A DNA stretch of 64,000 nucleotides. Origin: Hymenobacter armeniacus (lineage in GTDB: Bacteria > Bacteroidota > Bacteroidia > Cytophagales > Hymenobacteraceae). Under the pieces are notes generated by a model. That model was not told the origin of the DNA, did not search any database, and saw only the letters and a list, made by a program, of their open reading frames with translations. Location: positions 930,001-994,000 of the forward strand of contig NZ_JACXAC010000001.1 in NCBI RefSeq assembly GCF_014699055.1. Reading direction: 5' to 3'. Made by a program: the position numbers and the translations under genes. Position 1 is the first letter of the stretch, and each line of letters starts with the position of its first letter. Shown here piece after piece: positions 16,322-26,278 of this stretch.

Positions 16322-17632
16322 AATCTCCTTGAAGAACTAACCTGGCGCGGCATGTACCACGACGCCATGCCCGGCACCGCCGAGCACCTGGCCACGCATG
16401 CCCCCATCACCGGCTACATCGGCTTCGACCCCACCGCCGCTTCGCTGCACATCGGCAACCTGGCTACCATCATGCTGCTGGTGCACCTGCAGCGCGCCGG
16501 CCACCGCCCGGTGGCCCTGGTGGGCGGCGCCACCGGCATGATTGGCGACCCCAGCGGCAAATCGGCCGAGCGCAACCTGCTCGACGAAGCAACCCTGCGC
16601 CGCAACCAAGCCGGCATCCAGGCCCAGCTCGAGAAGTTTCTGGATTTCTCCGAAGGTCCCACCGGAGCGCTGGTCGTGAACAACTACGACTGGTTCAAGG
16701 ACTTCGGCTTTTTGCAATTTCTGCGCGAGGTGGGCAAACACCTCACCGTGAATTATATGATGGCCAAGGACTCGGTGAAGCGGCGCATTGGCGGCGGCGA
16801 GGACGGCGACAGCAGCGGCATCAGCTACACCGAGTTCAGCTACCAGCTGCTGCAGGGCTACGACTTCGTGCACCTCAACAAAACCCTCGGCGTGACCCTG
16901 CAAATGGGCGCCAGCGACCAGTGGGGCAACATCACCACCGGCACCGAACTCATTCGCCGCATGGCCAACGCCGAAGGCACCGAAGCCAAGGCCTATGCCC
17001 TCACCGGCCAGCTCATCACCAAAGCCGACGGCACTAAGTACGGCAAGTCCGAAACCGGCACCGTGTGGCTCGACCCCGCCCTCACCACGCCCTACCAGTT
17101 CTACCAGTTTTTCCTGCGCGCCGAAGACGCCGACGCCCCGCGCCTCATTCGCGTGTTCACGCTGCTGAGCCAGCCGGAAATCGAGGCCCTCGAAGCCGAG
17201 CACGCCCAAAACCCCGGCCTCAAAACCCTGCAGAAAGCTTTGGCCAAGGACGTCACCATTCGGGTGCACTCCGAAGCTGCCTACGAGGCCGCCGTGGCCG
17301 CGTCCGAGGTGCTGTTTGGCAAAGGCGGCGACCTGAGCACCTTGGCCGAAGCCACGCTGCTCGACGCCTTTGCCGGCCTGCCGCACCTGCGCGTGCCCCG
17401 CGCCGCCACCGCCGACCTCAACGTGGCCGTGCTGCTGAGCGACGCCACCGAAAAGCAGATTTTGTCCTCGCGCGGCGAAGCCCGCAAGCTCATCCAGTCC
17501 AACGGCCTGAGCGTGAACGGCGCCAAGCTCACCTCGCCCGAAACCCCGGTCGCCGACCTGGCCCCGCTGCACGGCAAGTACTTGGTGGTGAAAAAGGGCA
17601 AGAAGGACTACTTCCTGGTAGAATTGGTGTAG
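16319..17632 (+). CDS. tyrS: Tyrosyl-tRNA synthetase
   Basis: 437 residues; charges tRNA-Tyr in the cytosol. The class I motifs are [17 protein letters not shown] (HIGH-type HIGN) and [19 protein letters not shown] (KMSKS-type). The tyrosine pocket [14 protein letters not shown] is present, and a C-terminal S4 RNA-binding domain starts around [18 protein letters not shown]. The proposed TTG at 16319 gives the usual N-terminus [18 protein letters not shown]. The longer frame back to 16265 would translate the repeat leader and is rejected. A strong palindromic terminator follows. Confidence 0.95.
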   Translation: MNLLEELTWRGMYHDAMPGTAEHLATHAPITGYIGFDPTAASLHIGNLATIMLLVHLQRAGHRPVALVGGATGMIGDPSGKSAERNLLDEATLRRNQAGIQAQLEKFLDFSEGPTGALVVNNYDWFKDFGFLQFLREVGKHLTVNYMMAKDSVKRRIGGGEDGDSSGISYTEFSYQLLQGYDFVHLNKTLGVTLQMGASDQWGNITTGTELIRRMANAEGTEAKAYALTGQLITKADGTKYGKSETGTVWLDPALTTPYQFYQFFLRAEDADAPRLIRVFTLLSQPEIEALEAEHAQNPGLKTLQKALAKDVTIRVHSEAAYEAAVAASEVLFGKGGDLSTLAEATLLDAFAGLPHLRVPRAATADLNVAVLLSDATEKQILSSRGEARKLIQSNGLSVNGAKLTSPETPVADLAPLHGKYLVVKKGKKDYFLVELV

Positions 17633-17684
17633 AGAAGCCGCGCGTCAGGCGGGCACCGCCCATGCCCAACGCGCCCAGGCACCA

Positions 17685-17719
17685 CAAAAAAAGGCCCCGC
17701 CAATTGGCGGGGCCTTTTT
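17685..17719. terminator. Bidirectional terminator between tyrS and the histone-like gene
   Basis: AAAAGGCCCCGCC and GGCGGGGCCTTTT form a perfect stem around AATT, with A-run and T-run flanks, so it works in both directions for these convergent genes. Confidence 0.9.
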
Positions 17720-17758
17720 CGTCATCTACAACATTCGCCGAATCCGGCGAATCCGTGA

Positions 17759-18043
17759 TTACTTCTTTTTGGCAGGAGCAGCTTTCTTGGCAGCAGCAGG
17801 AGCAGCCTTTTTGGCGGCGGGAGCGGCCTTCTTGGCACCACCGGCAGCAGGAGCCTTGGCGGCACCGGCAGCGGCGTTCTTGGTGTTCTGCACCTCGGTG
17901 CGGAACGCCTGAGCCATCGTCTTCAGCTCCTGCATGCCTTTGCGCACGCGGGTGCCGGCGGCAGCGTTCTGCTTGTCGTAGAATTTCGAGAAATCGTCTT
18001 CCAGCGACATTACGAGGTCCTTCAATTTACCAAAGTTGTTCAT
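17759..18043 (-). CDS. Histone H1-like DNA-binding protein
   Basis: 94 residues. The N-terminal half (NNFGKLKDLVMSLEDDFSKF) is an amphipathic helix region shared by Bacteroidota and chlamydial Hc1-like proteins. The C-terminal half is an Ala/Pro/Lys repeat (KKAAPAAKKAAPAAAKKAAP) ending in KKK, resembling the tail of linker histones. It is expected to bind and compact the nucleoid. It has one of the best Bacteroidota promoter matches in the window, consistent with high expression. Confidence 0.88.
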   Translation of the reverse strand: MNNFGKLKDLVMSLEDDFSKFYDKQNAAAGTRVRKGMQELKTMAQAFRTEVQNTKNAAAGAAKAPAAGGAKKAAPAAKKAAPAAAKKAAPAKKK

Positions 18044-18097
18044 TGGGGTTTGGGGTTTGGGGGTGAAAAATGAGCGTATTAAGCGGTTAAGCCGGCC

Positions 18098-18127
18098 CTA
18101 ATATACAGGGATTTCAAATGCAAGCAA
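18098..18127 (-). promoter_or_regulatory. Promoter of the histone-like gene
   Basis: On the minus strand TTG (18127-18125), a 19-bp spacer and TATATTAG (18105-18098) fit the TTG-N19-TAnnTTTG model with one mismatch. An untranslated leader of about 48 nt follows. The surrounding 18045-18240 is distinctly AT-richer than the genes beside it. Confidence 0.6.
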
Positions 18128-18235
18128 GTTTTTCACTTTTTTTTCAAAACCCTCTTCCCGGCTTTCAGAGGCCGATTTTCGGAAAAAAAACCTTGATTCC
18201 AGCAAGTAGCGCTAAACCCCTTAGCTTAGAATAGT

Positions 18236-18277
18236 TCAAAAACAAAAGCGCCGACTCCCCTCTCGGGAAGCCGGCGC
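18236..18277 (-). terminator. Terminator after the alpha-oxoamine synthase gene
   Basis: GCGCCG and CGGCGC close a stem that continues with CTTCCC pairing to GGGGAG with small mismatches. TTTTGTTTTT follows on the minus strand. Confidence 0.75.
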
Positions 18278-18298
18278 CATGTGCCTTGGCGGGCCGTT

Positions 18299-19546
18299 TT
18301 AGGCGGTTTGCGTGGCCGCGGGGGCTTTGCTGTAAAGACCCTTATCGAGCTTGGTCGCCACGGCCTCAAACGCCGCAATCGTTTCTTGTACGTCTTCCAG
18401 CGTGTGCACCGCCGTGGGGATGAGGCGCAGCATAATCACGCCCTTGGGCACCACCGGATACACCACGATGGAGCAGAAAATGCCGTGATTCTCGCGTAAA
18501 TCGAAGGTTAGGGCCGTAGCGTCGGGGATTTCGCCGTTCAGGAACACGGGCGTCACCGGCGACTCGGTGGTGCCGATGTTGAAGCCTTTTTCCTTCAGGC
18601 CGCTTTGCAGGGCGCGCACCACGGTCCAGAGGTTTTCGCGGTATTCGGGGTGGTTGCGAATCAGCTCCAGGCGCTTCAGGGCACCAATTACGAGGGGCAT
18701 GGGCAGCGATTTGGCGAAAATCTGGCTGCGCATATTGTAACGCAAATATTCAATAACGCTTTCCGGCCCGGCCACGAACGCGCCGATGCTGGCCATGCTC
18801 TTGGCGAAGGTGTAAAAAATTAGGTCTACGCCCTCTACGCAGCCCAAATGTTCGGCCGTTCCGGCACCCGTGGGGCCCAGCGTGCCAAAACCATGAGCAT
18901 CGTCGACGAAGATGCGGAAGTCGTACTTTTTCTTCAACTCCACGATTTCGCGCAGCTTGCCCAGGTTGCCTGACATGCCGAACATGCCCTCCGTAATCAC
19001 GAGGATGCCGCCGCCGGTTTCGTCGGTGAGGCGCTTGGCGCGCTCCAGCTGCTTTTCGAGGTTGGCGATGTCGTTGTGGGGAAACACGAAGCGCTTGCCC
19101 TGGTGCAGGCGCACGCCGTCGATGATGCAGGCGTGCGACTCGGCGTCGTACACAATGGCGTCGTGGCGGCTCACCAGCGCGTCGATGATGCTCACCACGC
19201 CTTGGTAGCCGAAGTTGAGCAGCAGGGCGCTGGGCTTGTGCACGAAATCGGCCAGTTCATTCTCCAGCTGCTCGTGCAGGGTCGAGTTGCCGCTCATGAT
19301 GCGCGCGCCCATGGGATAGGCCATCCCGTAATCGGTGGCACCTTCGCGGTCGGCCTGGCGCACTTCGGGGTGGTTGGCGAGGCCCAGGTAGTTGTTGAGG
19401 CTCCAGGTCAGCACTTCTTTGCCCCGGAACATCATGCGCGGCTTGATTTCGCCTTCGAGCTTGGGGAACGTGAAATAGCCGTGGGCGTAGTGCGAGTGCG
19501 AGCCAAGCGGGCCGCGGTTCGCCGAAATCCGGTCGAAAATATCCAC
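18299..19546 (-). CDS. Alpha-oxoamine synthase family PLP enzyme (serine palmitoyltransferase or cysteate acyltransferase type)
   Basis: 415 residues starting at GTG 19546. Fold-type I PLP enzyme with LNFGYQGVVSIIDALVSRHD, the His-containing DAESHACIIDGVRL, VDDAHGFGTLG with the PLP-contacting Asp and His, and TFAKSMASIGAF with the PLP Lys. These condense an acyl-CoA or acyl-ACP with an amino acid and release CO2. Sequence and length are closest to Bacteroidota enzymes annotated as serine palmitoyltransferase or as the cysteate acyltransferase that starts capnine (sulfonolipid) synthesis. The substrate cannot be settled from sequence alone. No other lipid gene is adjacent apart from accC, which is divergent. 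Confidence 0.85.
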   Translation of the reverse strand: MDIFDRISANRGPLGSHSHYAHGYFTFPKLEGEIKPRMMFRGKEVLTWSLNNYLGLANHPEVRQADREGATDYGMAYPMGARIMSGNSTLHEQLENELADFVHKPSALLLNFGYQGVVSIIDALVSRHDAIVYDAESHACIIDGVRLHQGKRFVFPHNDIANLEKQLERAKRLTDETGGGILVITEGMFGMSGNLGKLREIVELKKKYDFRIFVDDAHGFGTLGPTGAGTAEHLGCVEGVDLIFYTFAKSMASIGAFVAGPESVIEYLRYNMRSQIFAKSLPMPLVIGALKRLELIRNHPEYRENLWTVVRALQSGLKEKGFNIGTTESPVTPVFLNGEIPDATALTFDLRENHGIFCSIVVYPVVPKGVIMLRLIPTAVHTLEDVQETIAAFEAVATKLDKGLYSKAPAATQTA

Positions 19547-19629
19547 TGAAAAAACGGTATGGAGGTGAAGTAAAGGGCGGTAAACAGGTAAAAGGGCTGA
19601 TTTTCAAAAACCCAATACCTGCCTAATCA

Positions 19630-19637
19630 CAAAGGTA
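19630..19637 (-). promoter_or_regulatory. -7 box for the alpha-oxoamine synthase gene
   Basis: TACCTTTG on the minus strand, exact consensus. The triplet 19 bp upstream is ATG rather than TTG. It lies 83 bp before the GTG start. The rest of 19550-19828 shows no gene; a clear promoter for accC was not found. Confidence 0.5.
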
Positions 19638-19828
19638 ACCCCGGGCCGCCGTTGTACATAATTTGGGCTTAATAACGGTTTGGCAGGGCCGATGTTTGAG
19701 GAGGGCGCGCGCTTAGCCCGTTTCTTTGTGCCAGACTTTAGCGAAACAGCGCAAATCCGGCCCTCGGGCGTCGCTCCCCTTTGCCCGACGGCCGGATACG
19801 CTCACCATTCTCCGCCCCACTCCCACCC

Positions 19829-21343
<1,515 letters not shown>

Positions 21344-21383
21344 GCCGCTTGCTGCTTTTCTATTCTATTAAGTCTATAAAGCG

Positions 21384-21413
21384 AAAAGCCCGGCATAAAG
21401 CCGGGCTTTTTTA
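21384..21413 (+). terminator. Terminator after accC
   Basis: AAAGCCCGGC and GCCGGGCTTT around a short ATAAA loop, then TTT and A. Located 41 bp after the stop. Confidence 0.88.
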
Positions 21414-21487
21414 TGGGCAGTACCTTTATAGTAAATCGTTCTCCTTTAGGGTTGCCAAGAGTTGACGCGTAAATCAGACGATGCCCA

Positions 21488-21940
21488 CTAGCCCTCTTTA
21501 ATCCGCGGGTCAAACGCAAAATCCTCCCACCCCACAATCTTCACTTGCCCAAAATCCGGGTGGCGGGTGTTGAGCACGTAGTTGTGCTCGTGGGCAATGA
21601 TGGACGAGGGCACGCGCAGCACGGCCGCCGTTTGGCGGCGGTACCAATCATCACCCAGAGGCTGACAGCGGGCGTAGTGGCGCGGCAGCTGCCACTCCTC
21701 GGGCATTTGGGCCAGCGTCAGCTCCTCGACGGCTAGCGTGTCGGGCACTTCAATGCGGATGACTTTGAAGAGGCTGTTGAGGCCTTCGCCGCTGCGGTGC
21801 ACCACGTTTTCGAGGCAGGCCAGGGCGCGGCTGCCGGCGGCGTAGATGACCAGCTGGCCGCGCAGGTTCCAGCGGCCGGGGTTGCCGGAGGCGACGAGTT
21901 CACCGGCGTATTTAGCCAGGCAGATGCGGTAGATTTCCAC
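21488..21940 (-). CDS. RES-domain toxin, NAD-degrading
   Basis: 150 residues from GTG at 21940. The sequence begins with EIYRICLAKYAGEL and GRWNLRGQLVIYAAGSRALA, the Arg- and Tyr-containing strands of the RES fold, followed by ALACLENVVH with the catalytic Glu. RES toxins of Xre-RES (MbcTA-like) systems destroy NAD+ by phosphorolysis or hydrolysis and stop growth. The start follows the antitoxin stop after a single base, so translation is coupled. The long frame extending to 22264 is an out-of-frame shadow of the antitoxin. Confidence 0.88.
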   Translation of the reverse strand: MEIYRICLAKYAGELVASGNPGRWNLRGQLVIYAAGSRALACLENVVHRSGEGLNSLFKVIRIEVPDTLAVEELTLAQMPEEWQLPRHYARCQPLGDDWYRRQTAAVLRVPSSIIAHEHNYVLNTRHPDFGQVKIVGWEDFAFDPRIKEG

Positions 21941-21941
21941 T

Positions 21942-22385
21942 CTACGCCAAGTCGCCGTGGGCGATGCGGTCGACCTCGTCGGCCACCAGGTCGATGCCGC
22001 CGCTGGTTTCGAGCAGGGCCAGCGGCGGCTGGTTGTCAAGGCCGTAGGCAGGCTTGTCGAGCCAGCGGCGGAAGGCCGCCAGGGCGCCGAACACTTCTTC
22101 GCCCTGGCGGGCGAGAGCCAGCAGTTTGAGAACTTGCTCGCTGGCGGCGGGGCCGAGGCGTTTTTTGCCCTCGCGGTAGGCGCGCAGGGTTTTGGTGGTG
22201 GTGTGCAGCAGGTTGGCCAGTTCGTCGGCGCTGAGCTTGAGCAGGGCGGCCACATCGAAGGCAATTTTGGCCGGCACGCCGCTGCGGGCTTCCATCACAA
22301 GGGCAAAGGAATCGGCCACGGTGGCTTGCAGCCCCCGCAGGGCGGGCGAATACACGGCGGTGGGCGAGGTGGCGGTGGCAGTCAT
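21942..22385 (-). CDS. Xre/ParS-type antitoxin (MbcA-like)
   Basis: 147 residues. The N-terminal part has a helix-turn-helix region (FDVAALLKLSADELANLLHTTTKTLRAY). The C-terminal part is the DUF2384 toxin-binding domain (GEEVFGALAAFRRWLDKPAYGL, then DLVADEVDRIAHGDLA). It neutralises the RES toxin and represses its own promoter. The ATG at 22385 is the first credible start; the longer frame to 22514 would read through the operator. The candidate -7 box is only 5 bp from this ATG, so the transcript could be leaderless. Confidence 0.88.
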   Translation of the reverse strand: MTATATSPTAVYSPALRGLQATVADSFALVMEARSGVPAKIAFDVAALLKLSADELANLLHTTTKTLRAYREGKKRLGPAASEQVLKLLALARQGEEVFGALAAFRRWLDKPAYGLDNQPPLALLETSGGIDLVADEVDRIAHGDLA

Positions 22386-22390
22386 GGGAG

Positions 22391-22449
22391 CAAAATTAAT
22401 TCTTTCCCAAAGATGGGAAATATTTCCCTGACAACGGGGAAATATTTCC
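22391..22449 (-). promoter_or_regulatory. Promoter and twin palindromic operator of the Xre-RES pair
   Basis: The -7 box TAATTTTG lies at 22398-22391 (minus). Two palindromes follow upstream: GGGAAATATTTCCC at 22415-22428, perfect over 14 bp, and GGAAATATTTCC at 22438-22449, perfect over 12 bp. Centres are about 22 bp apart, two helical turns. A half-site TTTCCC at 22404-22409 faces GGGAAA. Repressor bound here would cover the -33 region. Confidence 0.75.
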
Positions 22450-22589
22450 TTTAGTTTCAGGACAACCGTGGCAGCAGGCGCGTGCGCTGGCCAACCCATG
22501 CCCTGCTGGCACAATTCGGCATGCTTGCCCCGACAAAGACGACGCGGCCCGGGCGTAAATTGTTCGGCAATCGGTGCCGCTTAGCGAGC

Positions 22590-22618
22590 TTGCGCACCGT
22601 ATGTGCGCCTAATTTTCG
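22590..22618 (+). promoter_or_regulatory. Possible promoter of yjbQ
   Basis: TTG at 22590-22592, a 17-bp spacer and TAATTTTC at 22610-22617 resemble the Bacteroidota promoter with one mismatch. A short inverted repeat GCGCAC/GTGCGC lies in the spacer. Confidence 0.35.
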
Positions 22619-22629
22619 ACGTTTCCCCA

Positions 22630-23049
22630 ATGGTTTTTCAGAAACAGCTGCGGCTGCCGGCCATGCGCCGGGGCTTCCACCTCATCACCGAGTACGTGTT
22701 GCAGGAATTGCCCGAGCTGGCGCGGGTGCGGGCCGGGCTGCTGCACGTGTTCATTCAGCATACCTCGGCTAGCCTCTGCCTCAACGAAAACGCCGACCCC
22801 ACGGTGCGCCACGATTTTGAGCAGTTTTTCAACCGCGTGGCTCCCGAAAACGCCCCCTATTTCCGCCATACTTCCGAAGGCCCCGACGACATGCCGGCCC
22901 ACCTGAAAGCCGCGCTACTGGGCAGCAGCGTCAGCATCCCAGTCACAAACGGGCGCCTCGCACTGGGCACCTGGCAAGGCATCTACCTGGGCGAGCACCG
23001 CGACCACGGCGACCGGCGCGCGCTGCTGCTCACCCTAATGGGCGAGTGA
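22630..23049 (+). CDS. YjbQ family protein (UPF0047)
   Basis: 139 residues from ATG at 22630. The conserved motifs are present: LLHVFIQHTSASLCLNENAD with the His and Asn, RHDFEQFFNRVAPE, HTSEGPDDMPAH with a cluster of His, Asp and acidic residues, and LGTWQGIYLGEHRDHG. The family is annotated as thiamine phosphate synthase-like because the E. coli member has weak activity of that kind; the real role is unclear. No thiamine gene is nearby. A GTG start at 22603 would sit upstream of the possible -7 box. Confidence 0.88.
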   Translation: MVFQKQLRLPAMRRGFHLITEYVLQELPELARVRAGLLHVFIQHTSASLCLNENADPTVRHDFEQFFNRVAPENAPYFRHTSEGPDDMPAHLKAALLGSSVSIPVTNGRLALGTWQGIYLGEHRDHGDRRALLLTLMGE

Positions 23050-23084
23050 GCACCCGCGGAGACAGCATGAATGCAAAATGCCTG

Positions 23085-23127
23085 AAAAAAAACCGGCCCG
23101 GTTGCAAGCGCAACCGGGCCGGTTTTT
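23085..23127. terminator. Bidirectional terminator between yjbQ and bshB1
   Basis: AACCGGCCCGGTTGC at 23091-23105 pairs perfectly with GCAACCGGGCCGGTT at 23110-23124, loop AAGC, with A- and T-runs outside. It serves both convergent genes. Confidence 0.9.
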
Positions 23128-23168
23128 ATTGCTAAGTCCGCACGGGCGGCGCCGGAAACGCTAATGCG

Positions 23169-23888
23169 CTACAGCAAATCCCCTACCTCGCGCACGCCCA
23201 CCGGCCGCGCGGCAGTGAAGCCCTCGCCAAACTCTACCCCGATGATGTGACCAAACTCCCGCGCCCGCGCTTCCATAAAGCGGCTAAAAGCCTGGCTGGA
23301 AAGGTAGGTTTGCGGCGCGTCCAAATCAGGATTGAAGAACTGGGTTTTAAACGCCTGAATGGCCTCCCACTTCTTTTCCCAATACGGCGTGATATCGACC
23401 ACGAAAGCCGGCGGCAGCTGGCGGTCCTGAATGTAATGGTACACGTTTTTGGGGCGCCAGGCCTCTTGGGGCTGGCCGTCGTCGCCCAGGGTTTCAATCA
23501 TGCGCAGGCCGGCCAAGAAACAGGCGTCAATGGCCAACTGGGCGGCGCGGCCGTGGTCGGGATGGCGGTCCGAGATGGCGTTGGCCAGCACCACCTCGGG
23601 CTGGTAGCGGCGAATGGCGGCAATGAGCGGCAATTGGTGCTCCCGGTCGTTGCGAAAAAAACCATCGGGCAGCCCCAGGTTCTCCCGGATGTCAATGCCC
23701 AGAATCTTATTGGCAGCGGCGGCTTCTTCGGCCCGGGTGGCCGGGGTGCCGCGCGTGCCCAGTTCGCCCCGGGTGAAGTCAACGATGCCCACCTTTTTGC
23801 CAGCCGCCCTGCTGGCCAGCAGGGTGCCGGTGCAGGACATTTCTACATCATCGGGATGGGCCCCCAGAGCCAGAATATCGAGTTTCAT
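23169..23888 (-). CDS. bshB1: Bacillithiol biosynthesis deacetylase
   Basis: 239 residues. LmbE-like zinc amidohydrolase with LALGAHPDDVEMSCTGTL near the N-terminus, which supplies His, Asp and Asp ligands. FTRGELGTRGT, NLGLPDGFF, and ISDRHPDHGRAAQLAIDAC with further His ligands follow. BshB1 removes the acetyl group from GlcNAc-malate in bacillithiol synthesis. Its presence indicates that the cell uses bacillithiol as a low-molecular-weight thiol. bshA and bshC are not in the window. Confidence 0.92.
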   Translation of the reverse strand: MKLDILALGAHPDDVEMSCTGTLLASRAAGKKVGIVDFTRGELGTRGTPATRAEEAAAANKILGIDIRENLGLPDGFFRNDREHQLPLIAAIRRYQPEVVLANAISDRHPDHGRAAQLAIDACFLAGLRMIETLGDDGQPQEAWRPKNVYHYIQDRQLPPAFVVDITPYWEKKWEAIQAFKTQFFNPDLDAPQTYLSSQAFSRFMEARAREFGHIIGVEFGEGFTAARPVGVREVGDLL

Positions 23889-23962
23889 TTAGTTGGTGGG
23901 TGAGGGTTGTCCGGTGCCAAGCGCAGTCGAAGCCAAACGGCCTGCCAGCCGACAACGAGTTC

Positions 23963-25081
23963 TTACTTAATCCGCAGCTTTTTGCCCGGTTGCAGGGTTT
24001 TCACGCCGGGGTTCAGCTTGCGCAGGGTGCTGACGCGCACGCCGTAGCGTTCGGCCACCTCCGAGAGCGTATCGCCCGAGCGCACTTTGTGCGTCACCGT
24101 TTGGCGGGCCCGCGAGGGCTGGCTGCGGCTGCCACTGCTGCGGTGCCCCAGCGCCCGGCTGTAGTAATTGAAGAGCTGCGAGGTGATGGTGAAATTGTCT
24201 TTCCGCAGCTTGTAGCCGGGAAAATCGTACATCAGCACCGGGTTGATGGGGTTGCCCTGGTAACGCACCTCAAAGTGCAGGTGCGAGCCCGTGCTGCGCC
24301 CCGTGCTGCCGCCGTAGCCGATGAGCTGGCCGGCCTTTACGAAAGTGCCCACCGTCACGAGGGATTTACTGAGGTGGCCGTACACGGTTTCGAGGCCGTT
24401 GTAGTGCCGCACCAGAATGTAGTTGCCGTAGCCGCCGCCGTCCCAGGCCTGAATGCGCACCACGCCGTCGAACACGGACTTCACCGAGTCGCCGGTTTCC
24501 AAGTCCAGGTCCATGCCGTAGTGCCAGCGGTAGCCCCGGAAGGCAAAGCCCGAGGTGATGGGCGTGGTCACGAGGGGCATTTTGGCGTAACGCTGCCGCG
24601 GCGGGTCGGTGAGGCGTAGCTTCAGCGAGTCGCGGTAGCTGCGGCCGTCCACGCGGTAAGGGTTCACCCGGTGCGTGTCCCAAATGGAGTAGTAGCCCGC
24701 CACCTTTACCCACGACGAGTCGATGAGCACTTCCTCCGACATCTCCACGATTTCCGTGCCGCCGTCGTTCAGCGTCGTGGTGTCTTCGCTCACAATGCTG
24801 AGCTTCTTGGCCGGGTTGAAGTAAATGGACTTCGCAGCGTCGGAATTCTCGTCGGGAATTTCCTCGGTTTCGATGACCGTGGTCGTATCGGGCCGCACGT
24901 AGCGCATCTTGGGCGTCTTGATGCGGAAAAAGTCGGACCGGCCCGACGTGTTGCCGGCCTTGGCCTTGGTACGCGGCGGCTTGCGGCGCTGTGCCTGCGC
25001 CGGGGTCAGCCCGGCCAGGCACAACAGCAGGCCCAGCACCAGCAGCGCCGGGCGCCAGTAAGTTGTTTTCAGGAAAGTCAA
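23963..25081 (-). CDS. Secreted M23 peptidase with LysM domain
   Basis: 372 residues from the proposed TTG at 25081, followed by a signal peptide (RPALLVLGLLLCLAGLTPAQA). A spacer of about 140 residues leads to the LytM/M23 domain: GYRWHYGMDLDLETGDSV gives His and Asp zinc ligands, and GSHLHFEVRYQGNPINP has the H-x-H motif, so the enzyme looks active. The C-terminus is a LysM domain (THKVRSGDTLSEVAERYGVR), which binds peptidoglycan. It should cut cross-links in the cell wall. The start is uncertain because no ATG precedes the signal peptide; another TTG lies at 25150. Confidence 0.9.
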   Translation of the reverse strand: MTFLKTTYWRPALLVLGLLLCLAGLTPAQAQRRKPPRTKAKAGNTSGRSDFFRIKTPKMRYVRPDTTTVIETEEIPDENSDAAKSIYFNPAKKLSIVSEDTTTLNDGGTEIVEMSEEVLIDSSWVKVAGYYSIWDTHRVNPYRVDGRSYRDSLKLRLTDPPRQRYAKMPLVTTPITSGFAFRGYRWHYGMDLDLETGDSVKSVFDGVVRIQAWDGGGYGNYILVRHYNGLETVYGHLSKSLVTVGTFVKAGQLIGYGGSTGRSTGSHLHFEVRYQGNPINPVLMYDFPGYKLRKDNFTITSQLFNYYSRALGHRSSGSRSQPSRARQTVTHKVRSGDTLSEVAERYGVRVSTLRKLNPGVKTLQPGKKLRIK

Positions 25082-25151
25082 AAGCGAACAGAAAAAGGCT
25101 TCCGGCGCAACCGTGAAGCAGTGCGCCGTAGTGCCGTTTGGTCTAAACAAA

Positions 25152-25197
25152 GCGTGTTAGAAAAAACGAACCACAAAGCTCGTCTTTTCTAACACGC
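25152..25197 (-). terminator. Hairpin downstream of trxB
   Basis: GCGTGTTAGAAAA and TTTTCTAACACGC form a perfect 13-bp stem with a 20-nt loop. On the minus strand TTTGTTTAG follows. It is probably the trxB terminator, but it also lies just upstream of the M23 gene. Confidence 0.6.
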
Positions 25198-25222
25198 CTT
25201 CACTAACTCAACAAGGCAAATT

Positions 25223-26155
25223 TTAGTGTATGCCCACGGCCGTCAGGTAGCGCTCGGCGTCGAGGGCCGCCATGCAGCCCGAACCGGCAGCCGTCACGGC
25301 CTGACGGTAGGTGTAGTCCTGCACGTCGCCGCAGGCAAAAACGCCGTCCACGTTGGTCTTGCTCGTGCCCGGAATGGTTTTCAGGTAGCCTTGCTCGTCG
25401 TGGTGCAGGTACGGCTGGAAAATCTTGGAATTCGGCTCGTGGCCGATGGCCACAAAGAAGCCGGTCAGGGGAATTTCCTTGGTTTCGTGGGTCAGCAGGT
25501 TTTTCACCCGCACGCCTTCCACCGAGTGCTCGCCCAGAATCTCATCCGTCACCGTGTTGAACAGCACCTCAATCTTGGGGTTGTCCAGCACGCGCTTCTG
25601 CATGATTTTCGAGGCCTTCATCTCGCCTTTGCGCACTATCATGGTCACCTTGCTGGCGAGGTTGGCCAGGTAAGTGGCTTCTTCGGCCGCCGTGTCGCCG
25701 GCGCCCACAATGGCCACCTCCTGCCCGCGGTAGAAGAAGCCGTCGCACACGGCGCAGGCCGATACGCCCGAGCCGTTCAGTTTGGCCTCCGACGGTATGC
25801 CCAGCCATTTGGCCGAGGCGCCGGTGGCAATAATCACGGCGTCGGCCGTCAACTCGGTGGTTTCATCAATAGTCACGCGACGCGGCGTCACCGAAAAATC
25901 AACCGCCGTGGCAATGCCGTAGCGGATGTCGGTACCGAAGCGAGCGGCCTGCTTTTTGAGGTCTTCCATCATTTCGGGGCCCATAATGCCATCGGGGTAG
26001 CCGGGGAAGTTCTCCACGTCATTCGTGATGGTGAGCTGGCCGCCGGGTTGCAGGCCCATGTACATAACGGGCGCCATGTTGGCGCGGGCGGCGTAAATAG
26101 CGGCAGTATAACCAGCCGGACCGGAGCCGATAATCAGGCACTTAATGTGTTCCAT
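25223..26155 (-). CDS. trxB: Thioredoxin-disulfide reductase
   Basis: 310 residues from ATG at 26155. FAD-binding CLIIGSGPAGYTAAIYAARA, GGQLTITNDVENFPGYPDGI, the redox-active SACAVCDGFFY, NADPH-binding VAIVGAGDTAAEEATYLANL and the C-terminal FACGDVQDYTYRQAVTAAGSG are all in place. It reduces thioredoxin with NADPH. Frame upstream of the ATG (to 26218) is not conserved. It is oriented like its neighbours rpoD and the M23 gene, with terminators on each side. Confidence 0.95.
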   Translation of the reverse strand: MEHIKCLIIGSGPAGYTAAIYAARANMAPVMYMGLQPGGQLTITNDVENFPGYPDGIMGPEMMEDLKKQAARFGTDIRYGIATAVDFSVTPRRVTIDETTELTADAVIIATGASAKWLGIPSEAKLNGSGVSACAVCDGFFYRGQEVAIVGAGDTAAEEATYLANLASKVTMIVRKGEMKASKIMQKRVLDNPKIEVLFNTVTDEILGEHSVEGVRVKNLLTHETKEIPLTGFFVAIGHEPNSKIFQPYLHHDEQGYLKTIPGTSKTNVDGVFACGDVQDYTYRQAVTAAGSGCMAALDAERYLTAVGIH

Positions 26156-26225
26156 ACGGGAGCGCAGGCTTCCGCTTGCGCATATTAAAGTCGATGTGAA
26201 AGGCACCCGCGAAAGCAAGTGCTAC

Positions 26226-26256
26226 AAAAAACCCCAACCTTACAGCCGGGGTTTTT
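26226..26256 (-). terminator. Terminator after rpoD
   Basis: AAAAACCCC and GGGGTTTTT, with a 12-nt loop partly paired. It lies directly after the rpoD stop on the minus strand and before the trxB start. Confidence 0.75.
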
Positions 26257-26278
26257 CAACAACAAAACTACGCAGAAG

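Noticed and set aside
21941..22264. N-terminal extension of the RES toxin
   Set aside because: The added frame is an out-of-frame shadow of the antitoxin; the GTG at 21940 gives the family N-terminus and tight coupling to the antitoxin stop.
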